Assembly: GCA_030386875.1 (NCBI GenBank)
Contig: CM059557.1
Span: forward strand, 59,102,514-59,166,513
Origin: Morinoia aosen
Lineage: Eukaryota > Arthropoda > Malacostraca > Amphipoda > Talitridae
Length of the DNA stretch: 64,000 nt
Direction of reading: 5' to 3'
Below are positions 10,026-20,577 of the stretch, one piece after another. The notes under the pieces were generated by a model that was not told the origin of the DNA, did not search any database, and was given only the letters and a program-made list of their open reading frames with translations. The position numbers and the translations under genes were made by a program. How positions within the stretch are numbered: position 1 is the stretch's first letter; each line of letters begins with the position of its first letter.

Positions 10026-10426
10026 ACTCTCCTGCAAAGATGTTTTCACACAATAAAAAGTAGGAACCATTCAGTGTGGACTGTGAAAACGTAAAATCAT
10101 TGCACAAGGTGTGTTTCCACTCAGGATAAACTGTGCAAAGGAATAGCAAGTTAAGAAGAAATGAAAATAAAAAACAAATAGGGTATTGCGATGAAGTTGT
10201 GAAAACTGAAAGAAGCAAAGTGCGCGCCTAAGAATATAGTCTAGATGGCATCTCCGTAGCTGATGTAAACTAACAGAAACTCCTCTGGAAGTGCCGGGTC
10301 CCATAACATTGGATAGATAATCTAACTAATTTAAATCTATTGCTCATCCTATTCCCTATGAGGAATTAAAGCAAAAACTTCTCAGTAGAAAATATTTAGT
10401 AAAATCGCACCTAAGAAAGTTTACTG
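10026..10426. other. 400-bp spacer between two gypsy insertions
   Basis: AT-rich, with no gene. Positions about 10100-10330 show patchy similarity to 33209-33400 in the same orientation, with shared blocks around CGTTTCCAC-like and ACATTGGATA sequences. It may be a decayed copy of the same dispersed repeat. The last four bases, ACTG, are the left target duplication of the next element. Confidence 0.4.
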
Positions 10427-11135
10427 TGTAGCATACCGCTACATAAGCGTAAAAATTACAAATTTGCTATTCATACTTAAATAAATTAATTAGTAGCATT
10501 AAAAATATTACTCTAATTTATTATTAAGTATCTTCTACTTCTAATTCGTAATCATTGAAGTTTTTGTGTAAATGCATGAAATAATAAAAATAACACTTGA
10601 CATTTTTCGAGAGAGAAGCCCTCTGGTGGCAACACTGCGCGTTGCGCGTCTCTTCTTTCAAACAGCCACTCTTACCTTGGCGTCCTACTAGCGGTGTTAC
10701 AGCAAATTCTCGTGAGTTTAAAAGTGTTAGGAAATAATCGTGTTCTTTCGTCGTTCTCGCGAGTAATCAATGTTAGAATATAATCGTGTTTTTCTTTTCT
10801 GTTCAGTGAAGATTAATAGTGACAGTGCAGTGTTATTAAGATACGTAATTATGCGTAGGAATTGATGTAGCATGTTTTCATTCAGTGTCTTTGTTTGTCT
10901 TTTCTCAACGTGACTTAGCGTAAAGATATTGCGCCAGATGTGCATTGCATTTCCGTGTCATGATTTTATTATCAAAGCATAATCATGTTCGTTCCTCTTC
11001 TTTACGGTAATAGCACATACCTGCATGATTCGATACTCGGAACGAACGCGGTTGAACTTGCCGGTTTTTCGTTGTCGATAACCTTTGTGTAATGGCGGAA
11101 CCTCACACCGCCGTCTCGTGTCACTACTCTGTGAC

Positions 11136-11143
11136 TATAAATA
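11136..11143 (+). promoter_or_regulatory. Candidate TATA box in LTR
   Basis: TATAAATA within the central, long-form-only section of the LTR; repeated at 18220-18227. The position is plausible for the U3 promoter, but no start site is defined. Confidence 0.45.
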
Positions 11144-12426
11144 CTATAGGCATGTGTTATAGTAGCATTTATTCTTTTTTTTACAAACTTACTTGCAGCA
11201 GTTTTTCTTAAATATGTTTCAACGCGAAATAATCATTAAAGATGTCTCTTAAATATCTCGTATGTGTAAATTACGAAAAGTATTCATGCCTATGCTTGAT
11301 AAATTTTGGAATTTCATTTCTTAATTCCATACTCTTGGAAAACCTGTACGTATACCGCACTTATTTCAATATAAAAACATTTCAATAAAATTTTACTTAA
11401 CTCATCGCATTCTTGTGACAAAACACCCACTACTATCTGCCTATCTTAAGTGTGTGCAAATTGCTGGCGGCTCTGGCTGAGGCCGACGCGTATAGTCGCC
11501 GGCTAAATCGCCACACGGAACTTTCATCCTTTCGTGTTTTCTTTCTTCGCGTATTTTCCGCCTGTGAAATCAACGTTTAGGATTTATATCCATGAACTTA
11601 GGATTTTTTATGTGTTTTTTTACTGCTTTCAAAAGTGCAGTCACTTGATATTTTCACCATTTTCCGTAGATCTCGTGTTTACTTGCCCGTAGTCTCTGTA
11701 AGGAATCACGATCTTTATTCTTGGAAATTCTTAAACCTAATACTCAGATTTTTGAAGCCAGAGGCATTAGTGATTAAACAATTTATTTATTGTTTAAATC
11801 TGTTACAATCTGTCAACCAAAAATCTGTCCTATCTCTTTTGAGTTTGCCAAAAGTGAGAATCCTAATGTAGCTGGAGTCAAACCTGTAGGAGTTTCTCGG
11901 ATTTCTCCGTGTGGGAAGAGTTGTCATTATTATGTTGGATTGTCAGTAGTGGAATGTCTTGATGTCTCTTCTGGAACGTTTTATCCAGCGTCTTGGACTC
12001 CTGTGCAGGACCTCTACATCATCGCCATACACACACCACCCTCACAGTTTTGAATCTCCCTGGGTTTCCCTGAGTGCCATTGCCAAATGTTATTCTCACA
12101 TAAGCAGTAACTTAACTTGCTCCCTTTAATGAGCTAAAGTGCTAATGTGCCGACTTGCTTCTGCTCACATGAGCCGGATTTGACTTGCTCACTCACACCT
12201 CACCATATGTTGAGTCATTAGTTCGACCTGAACTAAGTCACTGACCCTCGCTCAATTATCTCAAATTGCCTAATTCTTCAAGTTCCCAAATACAACTCAC
12301 TCACCCTGCTGACTCCATCGCGTGACGCCCTTCGTCAACGCCAGCCTGGTCCTCCGGCAAGGATTGCCCACCTAGACAAGCTCGCCGAGATCAAGATCCA
12401 AGCCAGTTTTCCTGGTTTCCTCTTCC

Positions 12427-12432
12427 AATAAA
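12427..12432 (+). terminator. Polyadenylation signal in LTR
   Basis: AATAAA about 150 bp before the LTR end. It is repeated at 19511-19516 and also occurs in the corresponding place of the short LTRs. Confidence 0.55.
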
Positions 12433-12580
12433 CTCCACCTGGAAAAAGCTGAGTTCCAATCCGTTTTCATTATCCCTCTCATTATTTTCCCATGCGCTTC
12501 GAGAATTGATCGAGTTTTTTTCTTGGCCGTTCAAATTAATATTTACATTCAACCACCCAACGGTCACGAAAACCCGACAC

Positions 12581-12598
12581 TGGTGCATTGGCCGGGAA
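12581..12598 (+). other. Primer binding site (tRNA-Gly), copy 3
   Basis: Reads TGGTGCATTGGCCGGGAA, one base after the LTR end. It is fully complementary to the 3' end of tRNA-Gly(GCC) including CCA. The leader to 13159 contains no gene. Confidence 0.88.
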
Positions 12599-13159
12599 CT
12601 CGTAAAAATAAAAGAACTAAACTCGAAGTGTTTGAGAGATTGTGAGAGGATAATGTTGGCGTATCATTGTAGTGATAAGTTTTCCCATTTCGTAGTAATT
12701 TGAGAGATTCCTGTGGATTTTGACCGTGCTAATACTCTCTGAGCAGCTCTAACAAAATTTCTTTTCAGCGTCAGCGCTATCCTGTCCTTGTTTGTTTTGT
12801 TTTCATGTGCCACAGTAGGTAGGAAAAATATTTTTTTATTTCCGTGCTGTGCATTTATTTCTGACCACCGTAAAAAAAAATCTTCGCTTCCATTCTCTCT
12901 CTCTCCGTTTTTCTTCAACGTTATTGATTGAGTGAGTAGGTAGAAAAATAATTTTTCTCACCTGCTCTATTTTTGTGCCTACGCAAATTGCCGCATACCG
13001 CAGAAATTTTTCTCGTTTCCAATTTCATATTTCCTTCCTTCTGTTTCAACTTAGTTTGAATGATTGAGTAGGTAAAGAATTAACGCAACCCCTTGCTACT
13101 TAATCCCAAGTCATAGGCACTGATATCTTAATTGCGCATCCCCAAAAGAGATTGCTAGC

Positions 13160-14131
13160 ATGCCTGACTCAGATAATGAAGATCGAGCACACACAAATCC
13201 CATTAGGCTCCCGCCCTTTATTCCGGAGGACGCTCACACCTGGTTCCAGCAGTGTGAAGCAGTATTTAGGTACCATAAAATAAGTAATGAGATAGACAAA
13301 TTCTATGCTCTTGTGAGCGCCGCGCCCACAAAACTATTAAATAACTCTAATGACATATTAGAAAACCCTCCAGATCCCAATCCTTACGGAATCTTGAAAG
13401 GCAAATTCTTGGCAAGGCTTCAGATGTCCGATGCGGACAAATTCCGAAGTCTTGTAGACGCCTCAGCAATTCCATCTGTCTCTGTCTCTTTCTCACCCAC
13501 TTCGCTAGTTAAAGAACTGCGGAAACTCGCTACGGGTGTTGCCGTAGCTGAGGGATTTCTGAAGGAAGTTTTCATGACTAAGCTTCCTCCGAACGTTCGT
13601 CCTTTTCTATCCTTAGCAGGGCCCGAGCAAACGTTAGAAAAATTAGCGGAAGCCGCAGAGACGGTGATCCGAAATATTAATTTGCCACGAGAACCACAAG
13701 TTGCTTCCTTGAATGTAGCAGCTACAACTTTTAGCCCGTCAAATACGGCGCAAAATCAATCCTCAGCCACAATAGATAAGCTGCAGCAGGACATCGCTGA
13801 AGTAAAGCAAGCTCTCCAAAATTTTCAAATAGGTCAGAGTGTGGCTCACATTCAGCAAGGCCCAGGGAGATTCCAAAGCCACCAAAATGCCTACGACTAT
13901 CCCTATGACTATCACTCTAACTATCCTTCTCCTCCTCCTCAACGCTTTGATAGAGGTAGATCTTATGATAGGTCAAATCAAGACCGCCGCTTCAGGTCGC
14001 GCTCTCGTGATGCTAGTAGCAATTTATGCTGGTACCACATGAAATTTGGTGACCAAGCTCGCAAATGTGCCTCTAGATACTGTCCTCGTTATACCGAAAT
14101 GACTTCGGGAAACGCCAACAGCGACGCATAG
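13160..14131 (+). CDS. gag: Gypsy gag, copy 3
   Basis: 323 residues from ATG, ending at TAG 14129-14131. It has capsid-like sequence, then a Tyr/Pro-rich linker (repeats of YDYP type), an Arg/Ser-rich basic stretch, and near residues 295-315 the CWYH...C...C zinc-binding cluster. It is similar throughout to gag of copies 1 and 2, with divergence concentrated in the first 90 residues. It ends 14 nt before the pol span; pol is in the -1 frame relative to gag and overlaps its last ~55 nt. Confidence 0.9.
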   Translation: MPDSDNEDRAHTNPIRLPPFIPEDAHTWFQQCEAVFRYHKISNEIDKFYALVSAAPTKLLNNSNDILENPPDPNPYGILKGKFLARLQMSDADKFRSLVDASAIPSVSVSFSPTSLVKELRKLATGVAVAEGFLKEVFMTKLPPNVRPFLSLAGPEQTLEKLAEAAETVIRNINLPREPQVASLNVAATTFSPSNTAQNQSSATIDKLQQDIAEVKQALQNFQIGQSVAHIQQGPGRFQSHQNAYDYPYDYHSNYPSPPPQRFDRGRSYDRSNQDRRFRSRSRDASSNLCWYHMKFGDQARKCASRYCPRYTEMTSGNANSDA

Positions 14132-14149
14132 TAGCGAGTACTGCGTTGC
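14107..14149 (+). promoter_or_regulatory. -1 ribosomal frameshift signal, gag-pol, copy 3
   Basis: GGGAAAC at 14107-14113 is phased G GGA AAC in gag. The spacer is 14114-14120. The stem pairs 14121-14127 with 14143-14149 and 14130-14133 with 14139-14142, with a 2-nt bulge and loop 14134-14138. Compared with copies 1 and 2 an A-U pair becomes G-U, so the stem is kept. The gag TAG sits in the stem. Pol has no ATG, which fits expression as a Gag-Pol fusion. Confidence 0.8.
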
Positions 14150-17100
14150 CTCATTCCCAGACTACTCGCCTCTTGACCATTCACGATCCCGTCACCAAGT
14201 ATCGATTTTTAATAGACACTGGCTCCAGTGTATCAATTATCCCAGCCACGGTGAAAGACAAAAATAATCCCTTATTGGCGACATTACGCGCCGCAAACGG
14301 CACGCCAATACCTTGTTTCGGTGAGAGAATATTAGAGTGCGGTCTGGGATTGAGGAGAAAATTTGTATTCACCTTCTTGGTAGCTGAAGTCCAAGAGCCC
14401 ATAATAGGTGCAGACTTTCTGGCCAAGTATGGCATAGTTGTAGATATTAAGAATCGGTGTATTAGGGACGAGGAGACACAGATCTCAATTCCCGCTTGTA
14501 GCATAACTAGAGCTAATGTCTTGCATTCCTTCTCAATCGCTTTCAAACAAGAGTGCATGTTTGAGCAATTACTAAAAGATTTTCCTGCATTGACAAATTC
14601 TAACTTAGTTTCCACAAAAATGCAAACATGCACAAAGCACTTCATAGAGACGACGGGACCGCCAGTTTTCTCCCGTGCAAGGCGACTGCCGCCTGATCGA
14701 TTGGCGTTAGCCAAGAAAGAATTCGCTAGGATGCTTGAGAATGGCATCATTCGCACTTCCAAAAGCCCTTGGGCTAGCCCTCTTTTGCTAGTACCCAAGG
14801 CTAACGGTGAATTCAGACCGTGCGGGGATTTCCGCAGGTTGAACGCCGTTACTTTACCTGATCGATACCCTATCCCCTACCTTCATGATTTCAGTGCAAA
14901 TTTAGAGGGAGCACAAATTTTCTCTAAGATAGACCTTCAGTCTGCCTTTCATCAAATTCCCTTGGATGAGTCTGCGATTCCTAAGACCGCGGTAATCACT
15001 CCGTTTGGTCTCTTTGAATTCCTAAAAATGCCTTACGGCTTGAGGAACGCTCCTCAGACGTTCCAAAGGCACATGGCTGAAATTTTCTCTGATCTCACTT
15101 TCGCTTATGTCTATCTAGACGACATCCTAGTGGCGTCCACAACCCCAGAGTTGCACAAAGACCATCTTAGTGTCGTTTTTCAAAGATTGTCCGACAATGG
15201 ACTCCTCGTAAATCCTGCAAAATGTGAACTCGGAAAGCCATCACTGATTTACTTAGGTCATGAAATCTCTAGCCTAGGTCTAAAACCTTTACCTTCCAAA
15301 GTAGAAGTGATCAAAAACTTTCCTCTTCCACAGACCCAGAAGGAACTAAGAAGGTTCCTAGGTTCTGTTAACTTCTACCATCGTTTTATACGCAACTGTG
15401 CTCAAACTTTAGCGCCCTTGTCTGACCTCCTCGAACCGAAACGAAAAGGCAAATCTATTGAGGTAAAATGGACGGAAGAAGCGCGCAAAGCTTTTGATAC
15501 AATCAAACACAAGTTAGCTTCCGCGACTGAACTATCCTACCCTATTGCTAATGCTGATTTCAGCCTCGTTGTCGACGCATCCAGTACCGCCGTAGGTGCT
15601 GTGTTGCAACAACAAGTAGGTACTAATATCTCTCCTCTTGCTTTCTTTTCCAAAAAGCTGTCGCCCACTGAACGTGGTTATAGCGCGTTCGGTAGGGAAC
15701 TTCTTGCTATCTACTTATCTGTGAGACACTTTCGCTATGCTCTAGAGGCGAGGGAGTTTGTGATCTACACCGATCACAAACCTCTGACCTCAGCGATCAA
15801 AATGCCTTCTGAAAGACATTCCCCTAGGGAAGCTCGACACTTGTCGTTTATAAGTCAGTTTACCACTGACATCCGTTACATTAAGGGACTAGACAATACC
15901 GTTGCCGATTGTCTTTCCAGAATTAACTCTGTCCAAACCGGTGGTGAAATCACTTTCGGCAACATAGCAAGCGCGCAGAAGGAGGATCCTGAACTTCAGG
16001 ACCTTCTCAAACCTTCTAACACTTTCCCTCCAAAACTAACCTTGGTTGACGGCGTGTACCGTGATGCCGAGCGACCTTCTCGTTTGTATCTTCCTGCAAC
16101 GCTCCGCAGAGTAGCTGTCCTACACTACCATTCCCTCTCTCACCCTGGTAATAACCGTACATTGCGTTTGATTTCTGATCGTTACGTCTGGCCAGCGATG
16201 CGTAAGGAGGTCAAGCAAATTGTGCAAAATTGCCATGCGTGTCAGAGTAGTAAGGTGGTGAAAAATAATCGTGCGGCGCTGCAGAGTTGTGCATTCACAG
16301 GTCACAAGTTTGACTCTGTACACCTAGATTTGGTGGGTCCCTTACCTTTATCGCGCGGTTATTCCTATTTGTTGACCATCATAGATAGGTTCACGCGTTG
16401 GGTTGAGGCTGTCCCTCTCCCGGATACCCAAACTGAGACTGTAGCGCGCGCCTTCTTATCAAACTGGATCTCTAGATTTGGGGTTCCCTTAAGTGTCACA
16501 CATGACCGGGGATCACAATTCACCTCCAAATTCTGGAGTGAGCTTAGCACCGCTTTAGGGTGTGCAAATACACAAACTACAGCGTACCATCCGCAGTCAA
16601 ATGGACTTATTGAGAGAGTCCACAGAGACCTCAAGGCTGCCTTGCGCTGCCTTAATTGCAGTCACGATTGGACTGATAGACTTCCAGTAGTACTACTTAG
16701 CATCCGAAATTTACACAGACAAGATCAGCAGTGCACGGCGGCTGAAATGTTGTACGGGAGAACGCTTCGTCTCCCCGGCGACATTGTTGACCCAAAACCT
16801 TTGCCTGAATTTTCACCCGCTGACCGTTTCGCCTATGTAACCTGCCTTAAAGACTGCATGCGTAAGATTGAGTATGTTGCTCCACGAATGCCTCAGACTC
16901 AGGACAAACTAGATTCTGCCCTGCAAGACTGCACACATGTGTATGTCCGCAATGATGCTATAAAACCTACACTCACGCGCCCTTATGATGGCCCATTCAA
17001 AGTACTTAAACGCAAGCAAAAATACTTCATCCTCGAAAGAGGCGGTTCACACGACCCCGTGAGCATTGATCGATTAAAAGTCGCATACACTTCTGATCAT

Positions 17101-17469
17101 AGTGTAACTCATAACTCATCCTCCTCTCCGCAGATTTCCCCTTCCACTGAGACTCGATCATATCTACCATCTCAGCTTCCTCAGTTGGCTGCTTTGTTGC
17201 CAAGTCAACTTGAGTGTAACCCTTTCTATGTGCCTGTACATTCAAACCCTATCTCTAACCCTGTCGTAGATTCTAACTCTAGTCCTCTTACTGACACAGC
17301 GACAAGTCTGGAGAGACCAGACGAGCCCGCTGCAGTAACTCCTGTTCCTAGGACTCTTGCCGATCTAAACTTGCAGACCCGTTTGGTGAAATTTCCCCGC
17401 TCAGTATCATTTGCCAATTGCCGAACTCGGCAGGGTCGTGTAGTTCGCCCTCCTTCCCGCTACAGATGA
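14146..17469 (+). CDS. pol: Gypsy pol polyprotein, copy 3, catalytic residues intact
   Basis: 1107 codons, counted from a TTG; no ATG opens the frame. Protease DTGSS is at residues 24-28. RT carries YLDD at 323-326 and the usual FRPCGDFRRLN and MPYGLRNAPQTF blocks. RNase H has TDHKPL. The integrase zinc finger is H-x-H...CHAC, and the integrase core has D728, D787 and E823, the last two separated by 35 residues (D,D35E). A GPY/F-type module (RPYDGPFKV) and a low-complexity tail follow. Activities are to process Gag-Pol, copy RNA into DNA and integrate it. The frame ends 41 bp before the right LTR. There is no env. Confidence 0.95.
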   Translation: MPHSQTTRLLTIHDPVTKYRFLIDTGSSVSIIPATVKDKNNPLLATLRAANGTPIPCFGERILECGLGLRRKFVFTFLVAEVQEPIIGADFLAKYGIVVDIKNRCIRDEETQISIPACSITRANVLHSFSIAFKQECMFEQLLKDFPALTNSNLVSTKMQTCTKHFIETTGPPVFSRARRLPPDRLALAKKEFARMLENGIIRTSKSPWASPLLLVPKANGEFRPCGDFRRLNAVTLPDRYPIPYLHDFSANLEGAQIFSKIDLQSAFHQIPLDESAIPKTAVITPFGLFEFLKMPYGLRNAPQTFQRHMAEIFSDLTFAYVYLDDILVASTTPELHKDHLSVVFQRLSDNGLLVNPAKCELGKPSLIYLGHEISSLGLKPLPSKVEVIKNFPLPQTQKELRRFLGSVNFYHRFIRNCAQTLAPLSDLLEPKRKGKSIEVKWTEEARKAFDTIKHKLASATELSYPIANADFSLVVDASSTAVGAVLQQQVGTNISPLAFFSKKLSPTERGYSAFGRELLAIYLSVRHFRYALEAREFVIYTDHKPLTSAIKMPSERHSPREARHLSFISQFTTDIRYIKGLDNTVADCLSRINSVQTGGEITFGNIASAQKEDPELQDLLKPSNTFPPKLTLVDGVYRDAERPSRLYLPATLRRVAVLHYHSLSHPGNNRTLRLISDRYVWPAMRKEVKQIVQNCHACQSSKVVKNNRAALQSCAFTGHKFDSVHLDLVGPLPLSRGYSYLLTIIDRFTRWVEAVPLPDTQTETVARAFLSNWISRFGVPLSVTHDRGSQFTSKFWSELSTALGCANTQTTAYHPQSNGLIERVHRDLKAALRCLNCSHDWTDRLPVVLLSIRNLHRQDQQCTAAEMLYGRTLRLPGDIVDPKPLPEFSPADRFAYVTCLKDCMRKIEYVAPRMPQTQDKLDSALQDCTHVYVRNDAIKPTLTRPYDGPFKVLKRKQKYFILERGGSHDPVSIDRLKVAYTSDHSVTHNSSSSPQISPSTETRSYLPSQLPQLAALLPSQLECNPFYVPVHSNPISNPVVDSNSSPLTDTATSLERPDEPAAVTPVPRTLADLNLQTRLVKFPRSVSFANCRTRQGRVVRPPSRYR

Positions 17470-17481
17470 TTGCAGCGGGCG

Positions 17482-17510
17482 GACCTTTCGGTCTGCGCCT
17501 TGGGGGGTAA
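17482..17510 (+). promoter_or_regulatory. Polypurine tract and hairpin, copy 3
   Basis: The tract TGGGGGGTAA directly abuts the LTR. Preceding it, GGACC-TTTC-GGTC forms a hairpin tip with GC-rich pairing below. The layout is the same as in copy 2. Confidence 0.6.
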
Positions 17511-19663
17511 AGTAGCATACCGCTACATAAGCGTAAATATTACAAATTTGCTATTCATACTTAAATAAATTAATTAGTAGCATTAAAAATATTACTCTAA
17601 TTTATTATTAAGTATCTTCTACCTCTAATTCGTAATCATTGAAGTTTTTGTGTAAATGCATGAAATAATAAAAATAACACTTGACATTTTTCGAGAGAGA
17701 AGCCCTCTGGTGGCAACACTGCGCGTTGCGCGTCTCTTCTTTCAAACAGCCACTCTTACCTTGGCGTCCTACTAGCGGTGTTACAGCAAATTCTCGTGAG
17801 TTTAAAAGTGTTAGGAAATAATCGTGTTCTTTCGTCGTTCTCGCGAGTAATCAATGTTAGAATATAATCGTGTTTTTCTTTTCTGTTCAGTGAAGATTAA
17901 TAGTGACAGTGCAGTGTTATTAAGATACGTAATTATGCGTAGGAATTGATGTAGCATGTTTTCATTCAGTGTCTTTGTTTGTCTTTTCTCAACGTGACTT
18001 AGCGTAAAGATATTGCGCCAGATGTGCATTGCATTTCCGTGTCATGATTTTATTATCAAAGCATAATCATGTTCGTTCCTCTTCTTTACGGTAATAGCAC
18101 ATACCTGCATGATTCGATACTCGGAACGAACGCGGTTGAACTTGCCGGTTTTTCGTTGTCGATAACCTTTGTGTAATGGCGGAACCTCACACCGCCGTCT
18201 CGTGTCACTACTCTGTGACTATAAATACTATAGGCATGTGTTATAGTAGCATTTATTCTTTTTTTTACAAACTTACTTGCAGCAGTTTTTCTTAAATATG
18301 TTTCAACGCGAAATAATCATTAAAGATGTCTCTTAAATATCTCGTATGTGTAAATTACGAAAAGTATTCATGCCTATGCTTGATAAATTTTGGAATTTCA
18401 TTTCTTAATTCCATACTCTTGGAAAACCTGTACGTATACCGCACTTATTTCAGTATAAAAACATTTCAATAAAATTTTACTTAACTCATCGCATTCTTGT
18501 GACAAAACACCCACTACTATCTGCCTATCTTAAGTGTATGCAAATTGCTGGCGGCTCTGGCTGAGGCCGACGCGTATAGTCGCCGGCTAAATCGCCACAC
18601 GGAACTTTCATCCTTTCGTGTTTTCTTTCTTCGCGTATTTTCCGCCTGTGAAATCAACGTTTAGGATTTATATCCATGAACTTAGGATTTTTTATGTGTT
18701 TTTTTACTGCTTTCAAAAGTGCAGTCACTTGATATTTTCACCATTTTCCGTAGATCTCGTGTTTACTTGCCCGTAGTCTCTGTAAGGAATCACGATCTTT
18801 ATTCTTGGAAATTCTTAAACCTAATACTCAGATTTTTGAAGCCAGAGGCATTAGTGATTAAACAATTTATTTATTGTTTAAATCTGTTACAATCTGTCAA
18901 CCAAAAATCTGTCCTATCTCTTTTGAGTTTGCCAAAAGTGAGAATCCTAATGTAGCTGGAGTCAAACCTGTAGGAGTTTCTCGGATTTCTCCGTGTGGGA
19001 AGAGTTGTCATTATTATGTTGGATTGTCAGTAGTGGAATGTCTTGATGTCTCTTCTGGAACGTTTTATCCAGCGTCTTGGACTCCTGTGCAGGACCTCTA
19101 CATCATCGCCATACACACACCACCCTCACAGTTTTGAATCTCCCTGGGTTTCCCTGAGTGCCATTGCCAAATGTTATTCTCACATAAGCAGTAACTTAAC
19201 TTGCTCCCTTTAATGAGCTAAAGTGCTAATGTGCCGACTTGCTTCTGCTCACATGAGCCGGATTTGACTTGCTCACTCACACCTCACCATATGTTGAGTC
19301 ATTAGTTCGACCTGAACTAAGTCACTGACCCTCGCTCAATTATCTCAAATTGCCTAATTCTTCAAGTTCCCAAATACAACTCACTCACCCTGCTGACTCC
19401 ATCGCGTGACGCCCTTCGTCAACGCCAGCCTGGTCCTCCGGCAAGGATTGCCCACCTAGACAAGCTCGCCGAGATCAAGATCCAAGCCAGTTTTCCTGGT
19501 TTCCTCTTCCAATAAACTCCACCTGGAAAAAGCTGAGTTCCAATCCGTTTTCATTATCCCTCTCATTATTTTCCCATGCGCTTCGAGAATTGATCGAGTT
19601 TTTTTCTTGGCCGTTCAAATTAATATTTACATTCAACCACCCAACGGTCACGAAAACCCGACA
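17511..19663 (+). repeat. 2153-bp right LTR, gypsy copy 3
   Basis: Same length as the left LTR, with about five substitutions. The first base is A where the left LTR and the short LTRs have T. It is followed by the ACTG target duplication at 19664-19667. Confidence 0.95.
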
Positions 19664-19667
19664 ACTG

Positions 19668-20574
19668 TAAGCTCGTGTCCCTATCTGCTCAGGGACTCAA
19701 ACAAAATACTTTGTTTTATGAATAAGAAAGTGATAGTATTTTTTAATTGAACTTTGACCCATTAGTTATCTTGGCTTAATTGCAATAAAGTATCGAAATA
19801 ATGCAAATAAATGTGCAATCAATTAAATATATGTTGAGCAGTTTTATGAAAATTAGAGGCCTACAACTAACAAATTGCTCTTTTTTATTTATTTGTTTTC
19901 AGACAAGTAAATGTTTCAGAAACTGATATTTCTCAAGTTAGGTAAGCTTTGCACCTTAACTCACGTACATTGCGAATAATTTATGGAGCAAAATTATAAA
20001 ATTGCCAGATTCTGGGTTTAAATTTACTCATGGTTTTTATTCATTAGTTATCAACCATGACCACTGATAATAGAAACTAAAGCAAGGAAATGATGCAATC
20101 ATTATTAAAAGATAAGGTATAAGATTAATATATTTTTCTTTTCCAAAGCTGTCAGATAATAGAGGTGTATACAAATGAAGTCGATCCAAAACTTTCTTAC
20201 TTCTCTCGCTATGTGTAACTGGATAATATTTAATTTTTGAAAAATTTTGATGAACAAATTTTTATAAACGTTCATTCTATAAAAATTTCGAAAAACGAGC
20301 TATTTTTGGTTTATGTACCATGTAATACTGTGTAAACAATAAAAGCTTCAGTCTGAAATATTTTGGTATATTTATTATGATTTAATCATCAATTGGAACG
20401 TATATGTTAATTCAAACGAAAACAACGATGGCATGTTGTTCGCAACACAAATTATTCTTTGCGTGAATACTCAAGTATCGTGTGTGAATTCTGGCAACAT
20501 CGTTCTTATAGTCTTGTGTCTGTGTATGGTAGCGGGTTGTGGAATAAAGTAAACGTCTAAGTTATTGTGCAAAA
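19668..20574 (+). promoter_or_regulatory. Upstream region and 5' UTR of RpS25
   Basis: AT-rich DNA between the gypsy insertion and the RpS25 start codon; no other gene seen. It must contain the promoter unless further non-coding exons lie upstream. No clear TATA box or long 5' TOP pyrimidine tract stands out; a short pyrimidine-rich stretch near 20500 is the best TOP candidate. The young LTR element ends only ~0.9 kb upstream of the ATG, on the same strand. Confidence 0.4.
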
Positions 20575-20577
20575 ATG
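20575..20577 (+). CDS. RpS25: RpS25 coding exon 1 (ATG only)
   Basis: The ATG, in context GCAAAAATG, is followed at once by the donor GTGAGC. Exon 2 begins with the Pro-Pro-Lys-Lys codons expected at positions 2-5 of the protein, so the initiator Met is encoded alone. Other eukaryotic ribosomal protein genes share this arrangement. Confidence 0.85.

Larger units (their letters stand above)
10427..12579 (+). repeat. 2153-bp left LTR, gypsy copy 3
   Basis: It begins TGTAGCATACCGCTACA and ends CCCGACA. The first ~285 bp and last ~170 bp align with the short LTRs of copies 1 and 2; the ~1.7 kb between do not. A TATAAATA box lies at 11136-11143 inside the unshared part, and AATAAA at 12427-12432 inside the shared 3' part. 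Short open frames at 11635-12053 are not recognisable proteins. Confidence 0.95.
10427..19663 (+). mobile_element. Ty3/gypsy LTR retrotransposon, copy 3, complete, long-LTR form
   Basis: Complete element: LTR 10427-12579, primer binding site 12581-12598, gag 13160-14131, pol 14146-17469, purine tract 17501-17510, LTR 17511-19663. Both LTRs are 2153 bp. I counted about five differences between them, including a changed first base in the right LTR, so the insertion is recent. A 4-bp target duplication ACTG flanks it (10423-10426 and 19664-19667). The catalytic residues of RT and integrase are intact and both frames are open, so this copy could be active. Confidence 0.95.

Noticed and set aside
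11635..12053. Overlapping 78- and 87-codon frames inside the long LTR, repeated at 18719-19137
   Set aside because: Identical only because the two LTRs are duplicates; no domain, no family similarity, no start context.
1..19663. Endogenous retrovirus with env
   Set aside because: Only ~41 bp separates pol from the LTR; no third frame, so these are retrotransposons without env.
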